A DNA stretch of 64,000 bases. It comes from Sagittula stellata E-37 (GTDB lineage: Bacteria; Pseudomonadota; Alphaproteobacteria; Rhodobacterales; Rhodobacteraceae). Location of the stretch: positions 4,163,501 through 4,227,500 of the forward strand of contig NZ_CP155729.1 in the NCBI RefSeq assembly GCF_039724765.1, given 5' to 3'. This document shows, piece after piece, positions 17,510 through 26,621 of the stretch (the stretch's first letter is position 1; each line of letters opens with the position of its first letter). The position numbers and the translations under genes were made by a program. Below the pieces are notes generated by a model. That model had not been told where the DNA came from, did not search any database, and saw only the letters and a list, made by a program, of their open reading frames with translations.

Positions 17510-19333
17510 TTACAGCAGGAAGTCGTCCGCCGTCAGTCCGCCCGGCACGTTCAGGAGGATCAGTTCGCCGTCCGACACGCCATCTCCGTTCTCGTCGAGG
17601 TAGAGGATCGCCGCGCCGAAGGCGTTCATGAAAAAGCGCACCTCCATCGCGCCGGAGGCGGTGAACCCCGCGGTGCCGCGAAAGGCGAAACTGCCCTCTT
17701 CGTTGATGCCGGACAGGTCGACCGTGTCGATGCCCCGCTCGAAATCCTTGATCCGGTCGGAGAATCCGTCGTCCACCTCCAGCACGCTGTCGAAGACGAA
17801 AGTGTCGGCGCCGGACTTGCCGATCAGGATGTCGTAGCCAAGCCCGCCCTGGATAACATCGTCGCCGCCGTCGCCCGCTATAGTGTCGTTGCCCCCGCTG
17901 CCCATCAGCGTGTCGTTGCCGTCCCCGCCCAGCACGCGATCCGCCCCGTCGCCGCCATCGAGAAAGTCGTCGCCCTGCCGTCCGATCATGTAGTCGTTGC
18001 CCGCCCCGCCGGACATCGCATCGCGACCGTAGCCGCCGTTCATCGTGTCGTTGCCATCCCCGCCGTCCAGAACGTCGTCGCCGTCCTCTCCCGACAGTTC
18101 GTCGTTGCCCGCGCCGCCGATCAGCGTGTCGGACCCGGACCAGCCCGACAGCGTGTCCACGCCCGCGCCGCCGTCCAGTTCGTCGTCGCCGGAATTGCCG
18201 GTCATCAGGTCGTCGCCATCGTCACCAAGCAGGATGTCGTCGCCCGCGCCGCCGGAAATCGTGTCGTCGCCCGCCAGCCCCGCCAGCATGTTGTGGCCTG
18301 AGTTGCCGACGATCTGCTCTGCCTCGACAGAGCCACGGACCTCGTGATTGCCGGCGCCCAGCAACACGATCATCTCGACCCCGGTCACGTCCAGCACGTC
18401 GGACCGGGCGATCACCGTGTCCGATCCCGTGCCGCCAAGAACCGCCACCGATCCGTCCTCGATCACGAACAGGTCGTTGTCGGGCCCGCCGTCGATCCAC
18501 CCTTCGAAGGAACCGCCGGTGCCGTAGATCGTGTCGTCGCCATAGCCCAGATCGATATTCCCGAGCCATTGCCCCGCATTGTAGACCGCGTCGGCGCCGG
18601 AGCCCGCGTCCAGGTCGCCGCGCACCGTGCCGTCGTTGCGCAGGATGTCGGCGGTTTCACTGCCCAGGATCCACGCCTCGCCCGCGTCGGCCAGGCCTGC
18701 CTTCGACGTCTCCCACCCTTCGATCACGCCGGTGTTGAACAGCGTCAGACCCAGCGCGGCGGCCCCGTCGATCTGGGTGACCTCCATCCGGCCCGCGTTG
18801 TCGAGGTAGGCGCGCCCGGTGCCCGACATGCCCAGTTCACCGCCGCGCATGGTGCCGGTGTTCTCGACCGTGACATGCTGGGCGTAATTCCCGTCGCGCA
18901 GCAGGTCGTGCCCGTACAGCGCCTGCATCAGCCCATGGTTCACCACCGTGTAGGACAGGGCCGCTGCCGCGCCGATCACGTCGATGACCCGGCCCGCGCT
19001 CGTGATTTCGCCGTTGTTGACGATACGGTGTGTCCCCGCCGAGGCCAGCAGCAGCGCGCTGCGCATGTTCAGCGAATCGTCGTTGTTGCGGATCAGGCCG
19101 TGGTTCTCCACCACGGTCGAGGCCGACCCCATGTAGATCACCGCGTTGGCATGGCCGACGATAACGCCGTAATTCGCCAGGAGGCTGCGCTGGGACCCGC
19201 CGCTCATCTGGACGGTGTAGGTTTCGTCGTTGGCAATGATCGTGCCGTCGGTGACAAAGACGGTGTCGCCATTGGCCACGCTGTAGTGCGAGCCGGTGTA
19301 GATCTGGTCCGCGTTCTGGAATACGAAGGCCAT
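17510..19333 (-). CDS. RTX-type calcium-binding secreted protein
   Basis: A 607-residue protein without N-terminal signal peptide. Residues 1 to ~290 hold loosely repeated N-H/N-G segments (NHGLI, NNGEI, NTGTM) that look like a beta-helix. About eighteen Ca-binding GGxGxDxLx nonapeptides follow at about 348-510, and a ~95-residue C-terminus ends in hydrophobic DDFLL, fitting a type I secretion signal. No protease or lipase motif is visible, so the role is probably adhesion or surface structure. The ABC exporter is not in this window. It lies next to tRNA-Leu. Confidence 0.88.
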   Translation of the reverse strand: MAFVFQNADQIYTGSHYSVANGDTVFVTDGTIIANDETYTVQMSGGSQRSLLANYGVIVGHANAVIYMGSASTVVENHGLIRNNDDSLNMRSALLLASAGTHRIVNNGEITSAGRVIDVIGAAAALSYTVVNHGLMQALYGHDLLRDGNYAQHVTVENTGTMRGGELGMSGTGRAYLDNAGRMEVTQIDGAAALGLTLFNTGVIEGWETSKAGLADAGEAWILGSETADILRNDGTVRGDLDAGSGADAVYNAGQWLGNIDLGYGDDTIYGTGGSFEGWIDGGPDNDLFVIEDGSVAVLGGTGSDTVIARSDVLDVTGVEMIVLLGAGNHEVRGSVEAEQIVGNSGHNMLAGLAGDDTISGGAGDDILLGDDGDDLMTGNSGDDELDGGAGVDTLSGWSGSDTLIGGAGNDELSGEDGDDVLDGGDGNDTMNGGYGRDAMSGGAGNDYMIGRQGDDFLDGGDGADRVLGGDGNDTLMGSGGNDTIAGDGGDDVIQGGLGYDILIGKSGADTFVFDSVLEVDDGFSDRIKDFERGIDTVDLSGINEEGSFAFRGTAGFTASGAMEVRFFMNAFGAAILYLDENGDGVSDGELILLNVPGGLTADDFLL

Positions 19334-19454
19334 TCTCGCCCTTTTCAGGCGGCCCGTTCTGACCGCTCATGACTGTCCGCGCCTCTTTCGACGCGGGGCC
19401 AGCATGGCGCGGGCGGGTAAAGATGGGGTTAGCCGGGACCGGGACGCGCTGGCG

Positions 19455-19994
19455 TCACAACTCCTCGCCCGGCTCCTCCTTCAGCAGGCGGCGTTCCACC
19501 AGCCAGGGGTTGATCTCCAGCGCGGCGCGCAGGGCGGCCTGCCCCTCGTCGTCGCGCCCGAGCGCGATCAGCGTCAGCGCCCGGCCCGACAGTGCCCCGA
19601 TGTGGCGCGGGTTCAGTTCCAGCGCCCGGTCGAGATCGGGCAGCGCGGCGGCATAGTCCTGACGGATGAAGTTCACGAAGGCCCGCTGGTTGTAGCCCTC
19701 GGCGTAGAACGGGCAGTAGTTCACCAGAGCGTCGAACCGCTTCAGCGCGCGCACCATGTCGAATGCCGCCCGCGCGCGCATCCCCTCGTCCAGCATCTCC
19801 TGGCTGGGCTCGTCGGGCGCGTTGTCCCACAGAAGCCACATCCGGTTTGTGATCCCGCGCGCCGTCATCTCGTCCGGCGCCTGCAACAGCTCCTCGTAAA
19901 GGGGGGCCATCTCGGCCGAGATGTCCGGCGCCTCCGGGCATCCGTCGGCCAGCACGGGCGCGGCAACAAGGCTCATGACGAGTGCAAGTCTCAT
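19455..19994 (-). CDS. Periplasmic TPR-repeat protein
   Basis: A 179-residue protein with a short signal peptide (cleavage after VLADG, about residue 18) and two or three tetratricopeptide repeats near residues 95-165 (AEGYNQRAFVNFIRQ, DLDRALELNPRH, QAALRAALEINP). Such proteins are protein-interaction scaffolds; nothing indicates the partner. It is on the same strand as putR, 30 bases downstream of the putR stop. Confidence 0.85.
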   Translation of the reverse strand: MRLALVMSLVAAPVLADGCPEAPDISAEMAPLYEELLQAPDEMTARGITNRMWLLWDNAPDEPSQEMLDEGMRARAAFDMVRALKRFDALVNYCPFYAEGYNQRAFVNFIRQDYAAALPDLDRALELNPRHIGALSGRALTLIALGRDDEGQAALRAALEINPWLVERRLLKEEPGEEL

Positions 19995-20024
19995 GCACCG
20001 AGAGTGCCAGATCGCGGCCCCTAA

Positions 20025-20480
20025 TCAAGTCACATCCGTGACAGCCTCGTCCTTGATTGCCTCCATCGCCACGAAAGTCGAGGTCGAGGCGACCCCCGGC
20101 AGGACGGACACCTTCTCGGCCAGCACCTGCCGGTAGCTGGGCATGTCGGCGGTCCGCACCTTCAGGAGGTAGTCGAAGTTGCCGGCAATCAGATGCGCCT
20201 GCTCGATCTCGGGGATGCGGGCGACTTCCGCGTTGAACTTTGCGAGCGTCACCTCGCGCGTGTCGATCATCCGCACCTCGACAAAGGCCACATGCGCCAG
20301 ACCCAGCCGGATCGGGTCCAGCAGCGCGCGGTAGCCCTGGATGACGCCGGTCTCCTCCAGCTTCTTCAGGCGGGCCTGAACGGGGCTTTTCGACAGGCCG
20401 ACCCGGCGCGCCAGCTCGGTGACGGAAATCCGCGCTTCCGCCGCAAGCTCCCGCAGGATCGCCCGGTCGAAACGGTCCAT
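20025..20480 (-). CDS. putR: Lrp/AsnC-family regulator, proline-responsive PutR
   Basis: A 151-residue Lrp-family regulator: N-terminal HTH (DRAILRELAAEARISVTELA, GLSKSPVQARLKKLE) and C-terminal RAM effector domain with the AGNFDYLLKV motif. It is divergent from putA. In alphaproteobacteria such PutR proteins activate putA in response to proline, and the PutA here lacks its own ribbon-helix-helix domain. I prefer ATG 20480 (MDRFDRAIL); a GTG at 20513 is possible but has no ribosome-binding site. Confidence 0.9.
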   Translation of the reverse strand: MDRFDRAILRELAAEARISVTELARRVGLSKSPVQARLKKLEETGVIQGYRALLDPIRLGLAHVAFVEVRMIDTREVTLAKFNAEVARIPEIEQAHLIAGNFDYLLKVRTADMPSYRQVLAEKVSVLPGVASTSTFVAMEAIKDEAVTDVT

Positions 20481-20622
20481 CTCCCCAAATTCCTTCTGAA
20501 CTTCACTCTGCACTGGTCATGCCCTTTTTTTCAGTCCGAACGGTGCACGCTCGCGCCTTCAACAGTCGGATCACCTGCTATCCCAGCCCTATACTAGCCC
20601 CAACTTTGCTTTGAGGCATGAC

Positions 20623-23600
20623 ATGAATCATTCTGACCTGCGCACCCGCATCGACACGCTCACCTACGCATCGGAAAACTCCGTGCTGGAGACGCTGCGC
20701 GAGCGGGCCGACCTGTCCGCCGCCGACCGCACCGCCATTTCGCGCGATGCGGCGAAACTGGTGCGCGACATCCGGTCCAGCACACGCCCCGGCCTGATGG
20801 AGGTCTTCCTGGCCGAATACGGTCTCTCGACCGAAGAGGGCGTCGCGCTGATGTGCCTGGCCGAGGCGCTGCTGCGCGTGCCCGACGCCGAAACCGTCGA
20901 CGCGCTGATCGAGGACAAGATCGCACCCTCCGACTGGTCGAAGCACATGGGCCATTCGACCTCGCCGCTGGTGAACGCCTCCACCTGGGCGCTGGCGCTG
21001 ACCGGCAAGGTGCTCGACGACGAAATGCACCCCGGTCCCGTGGGCCACCTGCGCAACGCCATCCGCCGCCTGGGCGAGCCGGTGATCCGCACCGCCGTGG
21101 GCCGCGCCATGAAGGAGATGGGCAGCCAGTTCGTGCTGGGCGAAACCATCGAGGCGGCGATGAAGCGCGGTTCCAAGATGGAGGCCAAGGGCTACACCTA
21201 TTCCTACGACATGCTGGGCGAAGCCGCCCGAACGGAGAAGGACGCCTCCCGCTATCACCTCGCCTATTCCAAGGCGATCTCCGCCATTTCCAACGCCGCC
21301 ACCCATGGCGACATCCGCAAGAACCCCGGCATCTCGGTCAAGTTGTCCGCACTGCACCCACGCTACGACGAGCTTCAGGCCGACACCGCGCTGAACGTGC
21401 TGGTGTCCCGCCTGACCGCGCTCTGCGGGCTGGCGAAAAGCGCGGGCATCGGCCTGAACATCGACGCGGAAGAGGCCGACCGCCTGTCCCTGTCGCTCGA
21501 CGTCATCGAACAGACCCTCGGCCAGCCGGCGCTGAAAGGCTGGGACGGCTTCGGCGTCGTGGTGCAGGCCTACGGCCAGCGCGCGGGCGCGGTCATCGAC
21601 TGGCTGCACGGGCTGGCCGAGCGGCTGGACCGCAAGATCATGATCCGCCTCGTGAAAGGCGCCTACTGGGATTCGGAGATCAAGAAGGCGCAGGTCATGG
21701 GCCTCGACGCTTTCCCGGTCTTCACCTCGAAGGCCGCCACCGATGTGTCCTACATCGCCAACGCGCGGCGGCTTCTGGGCTACACCGACCGCATCTATCC
21801 GCAGTTCGCCACGCACAACGCACACACCGCCGCGGCTATCCTGCATATGGCCAATGGCATGAAGGTGCCGAAGGAGGCCTTCGAGTTCCAGCGCCTGCAC
21901 GGCATGGGCGAGACGCTGCACGCGCTCGTCAAGGAGCAGAACGGCACCGGCTGCCGGATCTATGCACCCGTGGGCGCACACCGCGACCTCTTGGCCTACC
22001 TCGTCCGCCGGCTGCTGGAAAACGGCGCCAACTCCTCCTTCGTGAACCAGATCGTCGACGAGGACGTCCCGCCGGAAACCGTCGCCGCCGACCCGTTCGA
22101 GGCGGTGCAGACCAACACCCTGCCCACCGGGCGCGACCTGTTTCCCGGGCGTGACAACTCCAAGGGGTTCGACCTGCGGCACCGCCCGACCATGGCGCGC
22201 ATCGACGCCGCCCGCGACGCCTTTGCCAGGCACCGGTGGAAGGGCGCGCCGCTCGTCGCCTGCGACGCCGCCGCCGGTCCCCGCGAAGAGCGTGTGAACC
22301 CCGCGATCCCGTCCGACATCGTGGGGTCCGTCACCTGGGCCACCGCCGAACAGGCCACCGCCGCCGCGGCCGCCGCGCAGCCTTGGGACGCCTCCGCCGC
22401 CGAACGCGCGCGCATCCTGAACGCCGCCGCCGACCTTTACGAAGACCACTTCGGCGAACTCTTCGCCCTGCTCCACCGCGAAGCCGGGAAGACGTTGCTG
22501 GACGCCGTGGCCGAACTGCGCGAGGCGGTGGACTTCCTGCGCTACTACGCCACCCAGGCCGAGGGCGGCGTGCCGCGCGGCACCTTCGCCTGCATCTCGC
22601 CGTGGAACTTCCCGCTGGCCATCTTCACCGGGCAGCTTTCTGCCGCGCTGGCGGCCGGGAACGCCGTGCTGGCCAAGCCCGCCGAGCAGACGCCGCTGAT
22701 CGCATGGCGCGCCACCCAGCTCCTGCACGAGGCCGGGGTGCCCGCCACAGCCCTGCAACTGCTGCCCGGCGCCGGCGACGTGGGCGCCGCGCTGACCTCC
22801 TGCCCCGACGTGGACGGCGTGGCCTTCACCGGCTCGACCGAGACCGCGCAGGCCATCCACCGCGCCATGGCCGAGAACCTCGCCCCCGGCGCACCGCTGA
22901 TCGCCGAGACCGGCGGCCTGAACGCGATGATCGTCGATTCTACCGCGTTGCCGGAACAGGCGGTCGCCGCCATCGTGGAATCCGCCTTCCAGTCCGCCGG
23001 TCAGCGCTGCTCTGCCCTGCGCTGCCTCTACGTGCAGGAGGACATCGCCGAGGACTTCCTCAAGATGCTCACCGGCGCGATGGACGTGCTGGTCATGGAC
23101 AACCCGTGGAACCCCGCCACCGACGCGGGCCCGGTCATCGACGAGGAGGCCGCCGAGGGCATCCGTGCCTACGTCGCCAAGGCCCGCAAGGAAGGCCGCG
23201 TGATCAAGGAACTTCACGCACCCGCGCCCGGCCACTTCGTCGCGCCCGCCCTGCTGCGCGTACCCGGCATCAAGGCGATGGAGCGCGAGATCTTCGGACC
23301 CGTGCTGCACGTCGCCACCTTCGGCTCCGAGGAACTGGACCGCGTGATCGCCGACATCAACGCCACCGGCTACGGGCTGACCTTCGGCCTGATGACCCGG
23401 ATCGACGACCGCGTGCAGCACGTGACCGAAGCGGTCCACGCGGGCAATATCTACGTCAACCGCAACCAGATCGGCGCGATCGTGGGCAGCCAGCCCTTCG
23501 GCGGCGAGGGCCTGTCCGGCACCGGACCCAAGGCAGGCGGTCCGCACTACCTCTCCCGCTTCCGCGCCCAGCCCGCAGACGAGCCGGCCGAAACGCAGGA

Positions 23601-24078
23601 GACCAAGGCACCCGGCAGCGCCCTGCCCGCGACGGAGGCCGGGCTTGCCCAAAGCCTTGTCCGCGCCGCAGCCGAGGCCAATCCGGTGCCGCACCGCACG
23701 GTCCTGCCCGGCCCCACAGGTGAGGCCAACCAGCTGACCTGCCTGCCGCGCCCGCCGGTCCTCTGCCTCGGCCCCGGCCACAAGGCGGCAGACGCGCAGG
23801 CACAGGCGGTCCGCGCACTTGGCGGTATCGCCTACCCGGTGACGGGCAAGGTCGCGCCGGAGTTGCTGGCCTCGCTCGACGGTTTCTCGGGCGCCGTGTG
23901 GTGGGGGGACGAAACCACCGCCCGCGCCTTCCGCAGGGCGCTGGCCGCGCGCAAGGGGCCGATCCTGCCGCTGATCACAGGTATGCCCGACGCCGCCCAC
24001 GCCCTGACCGAGCGTCACGTCTGCGTCGATACCACCGCGGCAGGCGGCAACACCGCGCTTCTGGCTGGCCACGCCTGA
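20623..24078 (+). CDS. putA: Bifunctional proline dehydrogenase / P5C dehydrogenase
   Basis: Oxidises proline to glutamate in two steps with FAD and NAD; the enzyme is peripheral to the inner membrane. In 1151 residues the proline dehydrogenase barrel lies at about 140-460 (MIRLVKGAYWD, CRIYAPVGAHRDLLAYLVRR). The aldehyde dehydrogenase follows at about 520-980, with ISPWNFPLAIFTG and catalytic Cys796 in GQRCSALRC. A degenerate C-terminal domain ends the protein. The first ~50 residues have no RHH DNA-binding domain. I choose ATG 20623, with GAGG seven bases upstream, over a TTG at 20611. Confidence 0.97.
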   Translation: MNHSDLRTRIDTLTYASENSVLETLRERADLSAADRTAISRDAAKLVRDIRSSTRPGLMEVFLAEYGLSTEEGVALMCLAEALLRVPDAETVDALIEDKIAPSDWSKHMGHSTSPLVNASTWALALTGKVLDDEMHPGPVGHLRNAIRRLGEPVIRTAVGRAMKEMGSQFVLGETIEAAMKRGSKMEAKGYTYSYDMLGEAARTEKDASRYHLAYSKAISAISNAATHGDIRKNPGISVKLSALHPRYDELQADTALNVLVSRLTALCGLAKSAGIGLNIDAEEADRLSLSLDVIEQTLGQPALKGWDGFGVVVQAYGQRAGAVIDWLHGLAERLDRKIMIRLVKGAYWDSEIKKAQVMGLDAFPVFTSKAATDVSYIANARRLLGYTDRIYPQFATHNAHTAAAILHMANGMKVPKEAFEFQRLHGMGETLHALVKEQNGTGCRIYAPVGAHRDLLAYLVRRLLENGANSSFVNQIVDEDVPPETVAADPFEAVQTNTLPTGRDLFPGRDNSKGFDLRHRPTMARIDAARDAFARHRWKGAPLVACDAAAGPREERVNPAIPSDIVGSVTWATAEQATAAAAAAQPWDASAAERARILNAAADLYEDHFGELFALLHREAGKTLLDAVAELREAVDFLRYYATQAEGGVPRGTFACISPWNFPLAIFTGQLSAALAAGNAVLAKPAEQTPLIAWRATQLLHEAGVPATALQLLPGAGDVGAALTSCPDVDGVAFTGSTETAQAIHRAMAENLAPGAPLIAETGGLNAMIVDSTALPEQAVAAIVESAFQSAGQRCSALRCLYVQEDIAEDFLKMLTGAMDVLVMDNPWNPATDAGPVIDEEAAEGIRAYVAKARKEGRVIKELHAPAPGHFVAPALLRVPGIKAMEREIFGPVLHVATFGSEELDRVIADINATGYGLTFGLMTRIDDRVQHVTEAVHAGNIYVNRNQIGAIVGSQPFGGEGLSGTGPKAGGPHYLSRFRAQPADEPAETQETKAPGSALPATEAGLAQSLVRAAAEANPVPHRTVLPGPTGEANQLTCLPRPPVLCLGPGHKAADAQAQAVRALGGIAYPVTGKVAPELLASLDGFSGAVWWGDETTARAFRRALAARKGPILPLITGMPDAAHALTERHVCVDTTAAGGNTALLAGHA

Positions 24079-24148
24079 CGGGTGTCCACCGGCCCCGTCC
24101 CGCGCCACGCGGCGCCGGGCGGGATCGCGGCACCTGAAGGGCAACAAA

Positions 24149-24181
24149 GGCGGCGCACAGCCCCGCCCTACATTGCGTTGC
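24149..24181. repeat. Intergenic repeat, family B copy 2 (inverted)
   Basis: GGCGGCGCACAGCCCCGCCC followed by TACATTGCG is the inverted form of the copies at 1921-1954 and 24239-24272. With the next copy it can form a long hairpin in the putA-rhomboid gap. Confidence 0.55.
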
Positions 24182-24238
24182 GCTTCCGCACCGGTCCGGC
24201 CCGACCCACTGGACAGCGCGCAACGGGGCGCGTCTGGC

Positions 24239-24272
24239 GCAACATACCGTAGGGCGGGGCTTCGCGCCGCCT
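24239..24272. repeat. Intergenic repeat, family B copy 3
   Basis: CGCAACATACCGTAGGGCGG followed by GGCTTCGCGCCGCC matches the copy at 1921-1954 almost base for base. It lies between putA and the rhomboid gene. Confidence 0.6.
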
Positions 24273-24362
24273 CCCCGCGCGGCCCGGGCGCACCGGTCGG
24301 GCCGCATCGGTCGGGCCGCACATCCTCTGGACGCGGCCCCGCGCCGGGCATAGGCTCCGTGC

Positions 24363-25106
24363 ATGTTCCCGATCCGCGATCACAATCCCTCTGGCCGGAC
24401 ACCCTTCGTCACCTACGCTCTGATCGCGATCAACTCGGTCGTGTTCCTGATGACGCTCGACGCGATCAACGATCTGAACTTCCTCGCCACCTACTCGCTG
24501 GTCCCCCGCTTCCTGTCCGAAGGCTTCGGCTATCAGGGGCTGCTCACCTCGATGTTCCTGCATGGCGGCTGGATGCACATCATCGGCAACATGCTCTACC
24601 TCTACATCTTCGGCGACAACCTGGAGGACCGCATGGGCCATGTGCCCTTCTTGCTGTTCTACCTCGCGGCAGGGCTGGGCGCCGGGCTGATCCACTACGC
24701 CTCCGCCCCCTATTCCAACGTGCCGACCGTGGGCGCCTCGGGCGCCATAGCGGGTGTGATGGGCGGCTACCTCCTGCTCTTTCCGCGCGCGCGGGTCGAC
24801 ATCCTGATCTTCATCGTCGTCATCATCAAGGTGATCCCGATCCCGGCCTGGATCGCGCTCTGCATCTGGTTCGTCATGCAACTGTTTGGCGGTGTGGGCA
24901 CCAGCGCCGACGAGGGCGGCGTCGCCTACTGGGCGCACATCGGCGGCTTTGTCATCGGGCTCGTGCTGACCCTGCCCGTCTTCCTGAAACTGGGCGGCCC
25001 GCGCTTCTGGCGCCTGCACCACGGCCACCCGCCCCACCCGGAGGCCAGCACCCGCTGGCAGCCCGGCTCTTCCGCAACCCGTGTCCCGAGGATTCGACGC
25101 AAATGA
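24363..25106 (+). CDS. Rhomboid-family intramembrane serine protease
   Basis: A 247-residue inner-membrane protein with about six spans. The rhomboid signatures are all present: HGGWMHIIGNMLYL in the second span, catalytic Ser126 in GASGAIAG and His192 in WAHIGGF. The last ~30 residues are a soluble Pro/Arg-rich tail. Substrates cannot be guessed from the sequence. Its TGA overlaps the ATG of the following GFA gene (ATGA), so the two are coupled. Confidence 0.94.
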   Translation: MFPIRDHNPSGRTPFVTYALIAINSVVFLMTLDAINDLNFLATYSLVPRFLSEGFGYQGLLTSMFLHGGWMHIIGNMLYLYIFGDNLEDRMGHVPFLLFYLAAGLGAGLIHYASAPYSNVPTVGASGAIAGVMGGYLLLFPRARVDILIFIVVIIKVIPIPAWIALCIWFVMQLFGGVGTSADEGGVAYWAHIGGFVIGLVLTLPVFLKLGGPRFWRLHHGHPPHPEASTRWQPGSSATRVPRIRRK

Positions 25107-25477
25107 CCGACCCTGTCAAAGCCACCTGCCATTGCGGCGCCGTGGAACTCTCCGTCACCCTCACAGACGGGTTCGAGACCCGGCGCCGCTGCGATTGCTC
25201 CTTCTGCCGCCGCCGCCAGTGCGCCGCCGTCTCCGCGCCCCTCGGCGGGGTCGAGGTGGTCAAGGGGGCCGACAACCTGTCGGAATACAGCTTCAACACC
25301 CACACCGCGAAGCACTACTTCTGCAAGACCTGCGGCATCTACATGTACCACCGGCGCCGGTCGAACCCGAACGAATACGGCGTGAACCTCTACTGCATCG
25401 AGGGGACAGAGCCCAAGGACTTCGAACCGGTGCACTGGAACGACGGCGTGAACCACCCGTCGGACCGCGCCTCGTAA
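25103..25477 (+). CDS. GFA/CENP-V family zinc protein
   Basis: A 124-residue protein of the glutathione-dependent formaldehyde-activating enzyme (GFA) fold. The zinc-binding cysteines are visible as CHCGAVE (9-15), CDCSFCRRRQ (30-39) and CKTCGIYMYH (74-83). Most members have no proven enzyme activity, so formaldehyde detoxification is only a family-level guess. It is translationally coupled to the rhomboid gene. Confidence 0.92.
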   Translation: MTDPVKATCHCGAVELSVTLTDGFETRRRCDCSFCRRRQCAAVSAPLGGVEVVKGADNLSEYSFNTHTAKHYFCKTCGIYMYHRRRSNPNEYGVNLYCIEGTEPKDFEPVHWNDGVNHPSDRAS

Positions 25478-25508
25478 GACCGTCCGGCCGGCGCCGCAAC
25501 ACCCCGGA

Positions 25509-25853
25509 TCACGCGTCGCGGCCCGGCTCCACCTCGGGTTCCACGTCTCCGGTGCCAGGCGGGTCCTCGGCGTCCGGCGGAGGGGGCGGCTGCGGCGGCC
25601 CCTCCGGATTGTCGAGGTAGTCGCGGATCACCTGCTCGCAGTCGCTGGGTTGCTCGCCGCAACTGACTTTTGGCCGACCCGGCAGATCGACGTAATACCA
25701 CGTCTTTTGCTTGTACGACTTGCTGAAGCTGACGGTGTAGCGCACGCCGTCGACCTCGATCTGGCCGGCCGTGCCGACCTCCGGCTCGCAGCCCGCCGCC
25801 AATAGGCAAGCCAGCATTCCGCCCATGAAAAACCGAAAACCGCGCACCGTCAT
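25509..25853 (-). CDS. Small lipoprotein, unknown
   Basis: A 114-residue lipoprotein with lipobox LLAAGC (Cys22). A short mature domain (about 25-85, with the pair SCGEQPSDCEQV) is followed by a low-complexity Pro/Glu/Asp tail. I recognise no family. It is convergent with the GFA gene. Confidence 0.7.
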   Translation of the reverse strand: MTVRGFRFFMGGMLACLLAAGCEPEVGTAGQIEVDGVRYTVSFSKSYKQKTWYYVDLPGRPKVSCGEQPSDCEQVIRDYLDNPEGPPQPPPPPDAEDPPGTGDVEPEVEPGRDA

Positions 25854-26195
25854 GACAGGTCAAACTCCCATGCGGACAACAATCTGCAAAGCGTAGGACA
25901 GCCCCCGCGCCATCGGCAAGCCCAATCTTGACCAAGCGTCAACATGGCGGAGGCGGCGGTGTCTTGCCGGCACCCCACGGGGCGGTTCCGCCGGCCTCCC
26001 CCGGTGCAGATGGCAAGGCCGCTCCGCCGCCTTGAAGACGGGCAAGATGGCACCATCGGGAAAACTCTTGCCGCAACGGAAAGTTGAGACGACACTGTGT
26101 CACCCGGCGTGGGTTTTCGTGGTTGACGCACGCCCCGGCCTCCGTGGTGCGACGCCGCGAACCGGCAAGACACGTGCCACGGACGGAGACCCCAC
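25854..26195. other. Intergenic region between divergent genes
   Basis: Open frames on both strands are short and have poor codon use. The end near 26180 holds the GGAGACC ribosome-binding site of the next gene. A TTGACG at about 26122 could be a -35 box but no good -10 follows. Confidence 0.4.
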
Positions 26196-26603
26196 ATGCC
26201 CCTCATGCCCTTTGCCCAAGCGCGCGAGCACCTGCTGACCACCAGCTGGGAAAAGAAAACGTCCGGAGGGTTCACGAACCTCTATTCGAGCACGACGGCT
26301 TCGGCGGAGTCTCCGGATGGCTATCCGCACATCCACATCAAGTACGACAGCACGCAATTCAAGTACATCGGCATTACCTACGGGGCACTCCGCAGCCTGT
26401 TCAACGTCGACCTTGTGGTCAACGGCGTACTGAAGAACGTCAACCTCTCGACCGTCGAAGTTGAACTGAGCCACGTCAAATCCGCCACGCAGAACCAGCG
26501 AGACATGCTCAAGCACGTGCTGTTCTACATCCCGGCGAAGAAGGAACCGGAAAAGGACTTCTCCGTCGATGCCAATCCCGGAGACTGGCCGACCCTCGGC
26601 TGA
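26196..26603 (+). CDS. Hypothetical protein, no recognised family
   Basis: A 135-residue soluble protein without signal peptide or membrane span. It looks alpha/beta, with a central IHIKYDSTQFKYIGITYG segment and a C-terminal KKEPEKDF linker. GGAGACC stands seven bases before the ATG, so translation is credible. It is monocistronic with genes pointing away from or toward it and has somewhat lower G+C than its neighbours. Possibly an acquired orphan gene. Confidence 0.65.
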   Translation: MPLMPFAQAREHLLTTSWEKKTSGGFTNLYSSTTASAESPDGYPHIHIKYDSTQFKYIGITYGALRSLFNVDLVVNGVLKNVNLSTVEVELSHVKSATQNQRDMLKHVLFYIPAKKEPEKDFSVDANPGDWPTLG

Positions 26604-26621
26604 CGGCCCCGGCCTGCGGGG

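Noticed and set aside
17155..19400. Genomic island integrated at tRNA-Leu
   Set aside because: No integrase, no direct repeat of the tRNA 3' end and no clear composition change; kept only as a low-interest observation.
20578..24402. A very long open frame on the minus strand opposite putA
   Set aside because: It is the mirror of putA codon bias: low-complexity Gly/Val/Arg/His sequence, no domain, and the plus strand encodes a complete PutA.
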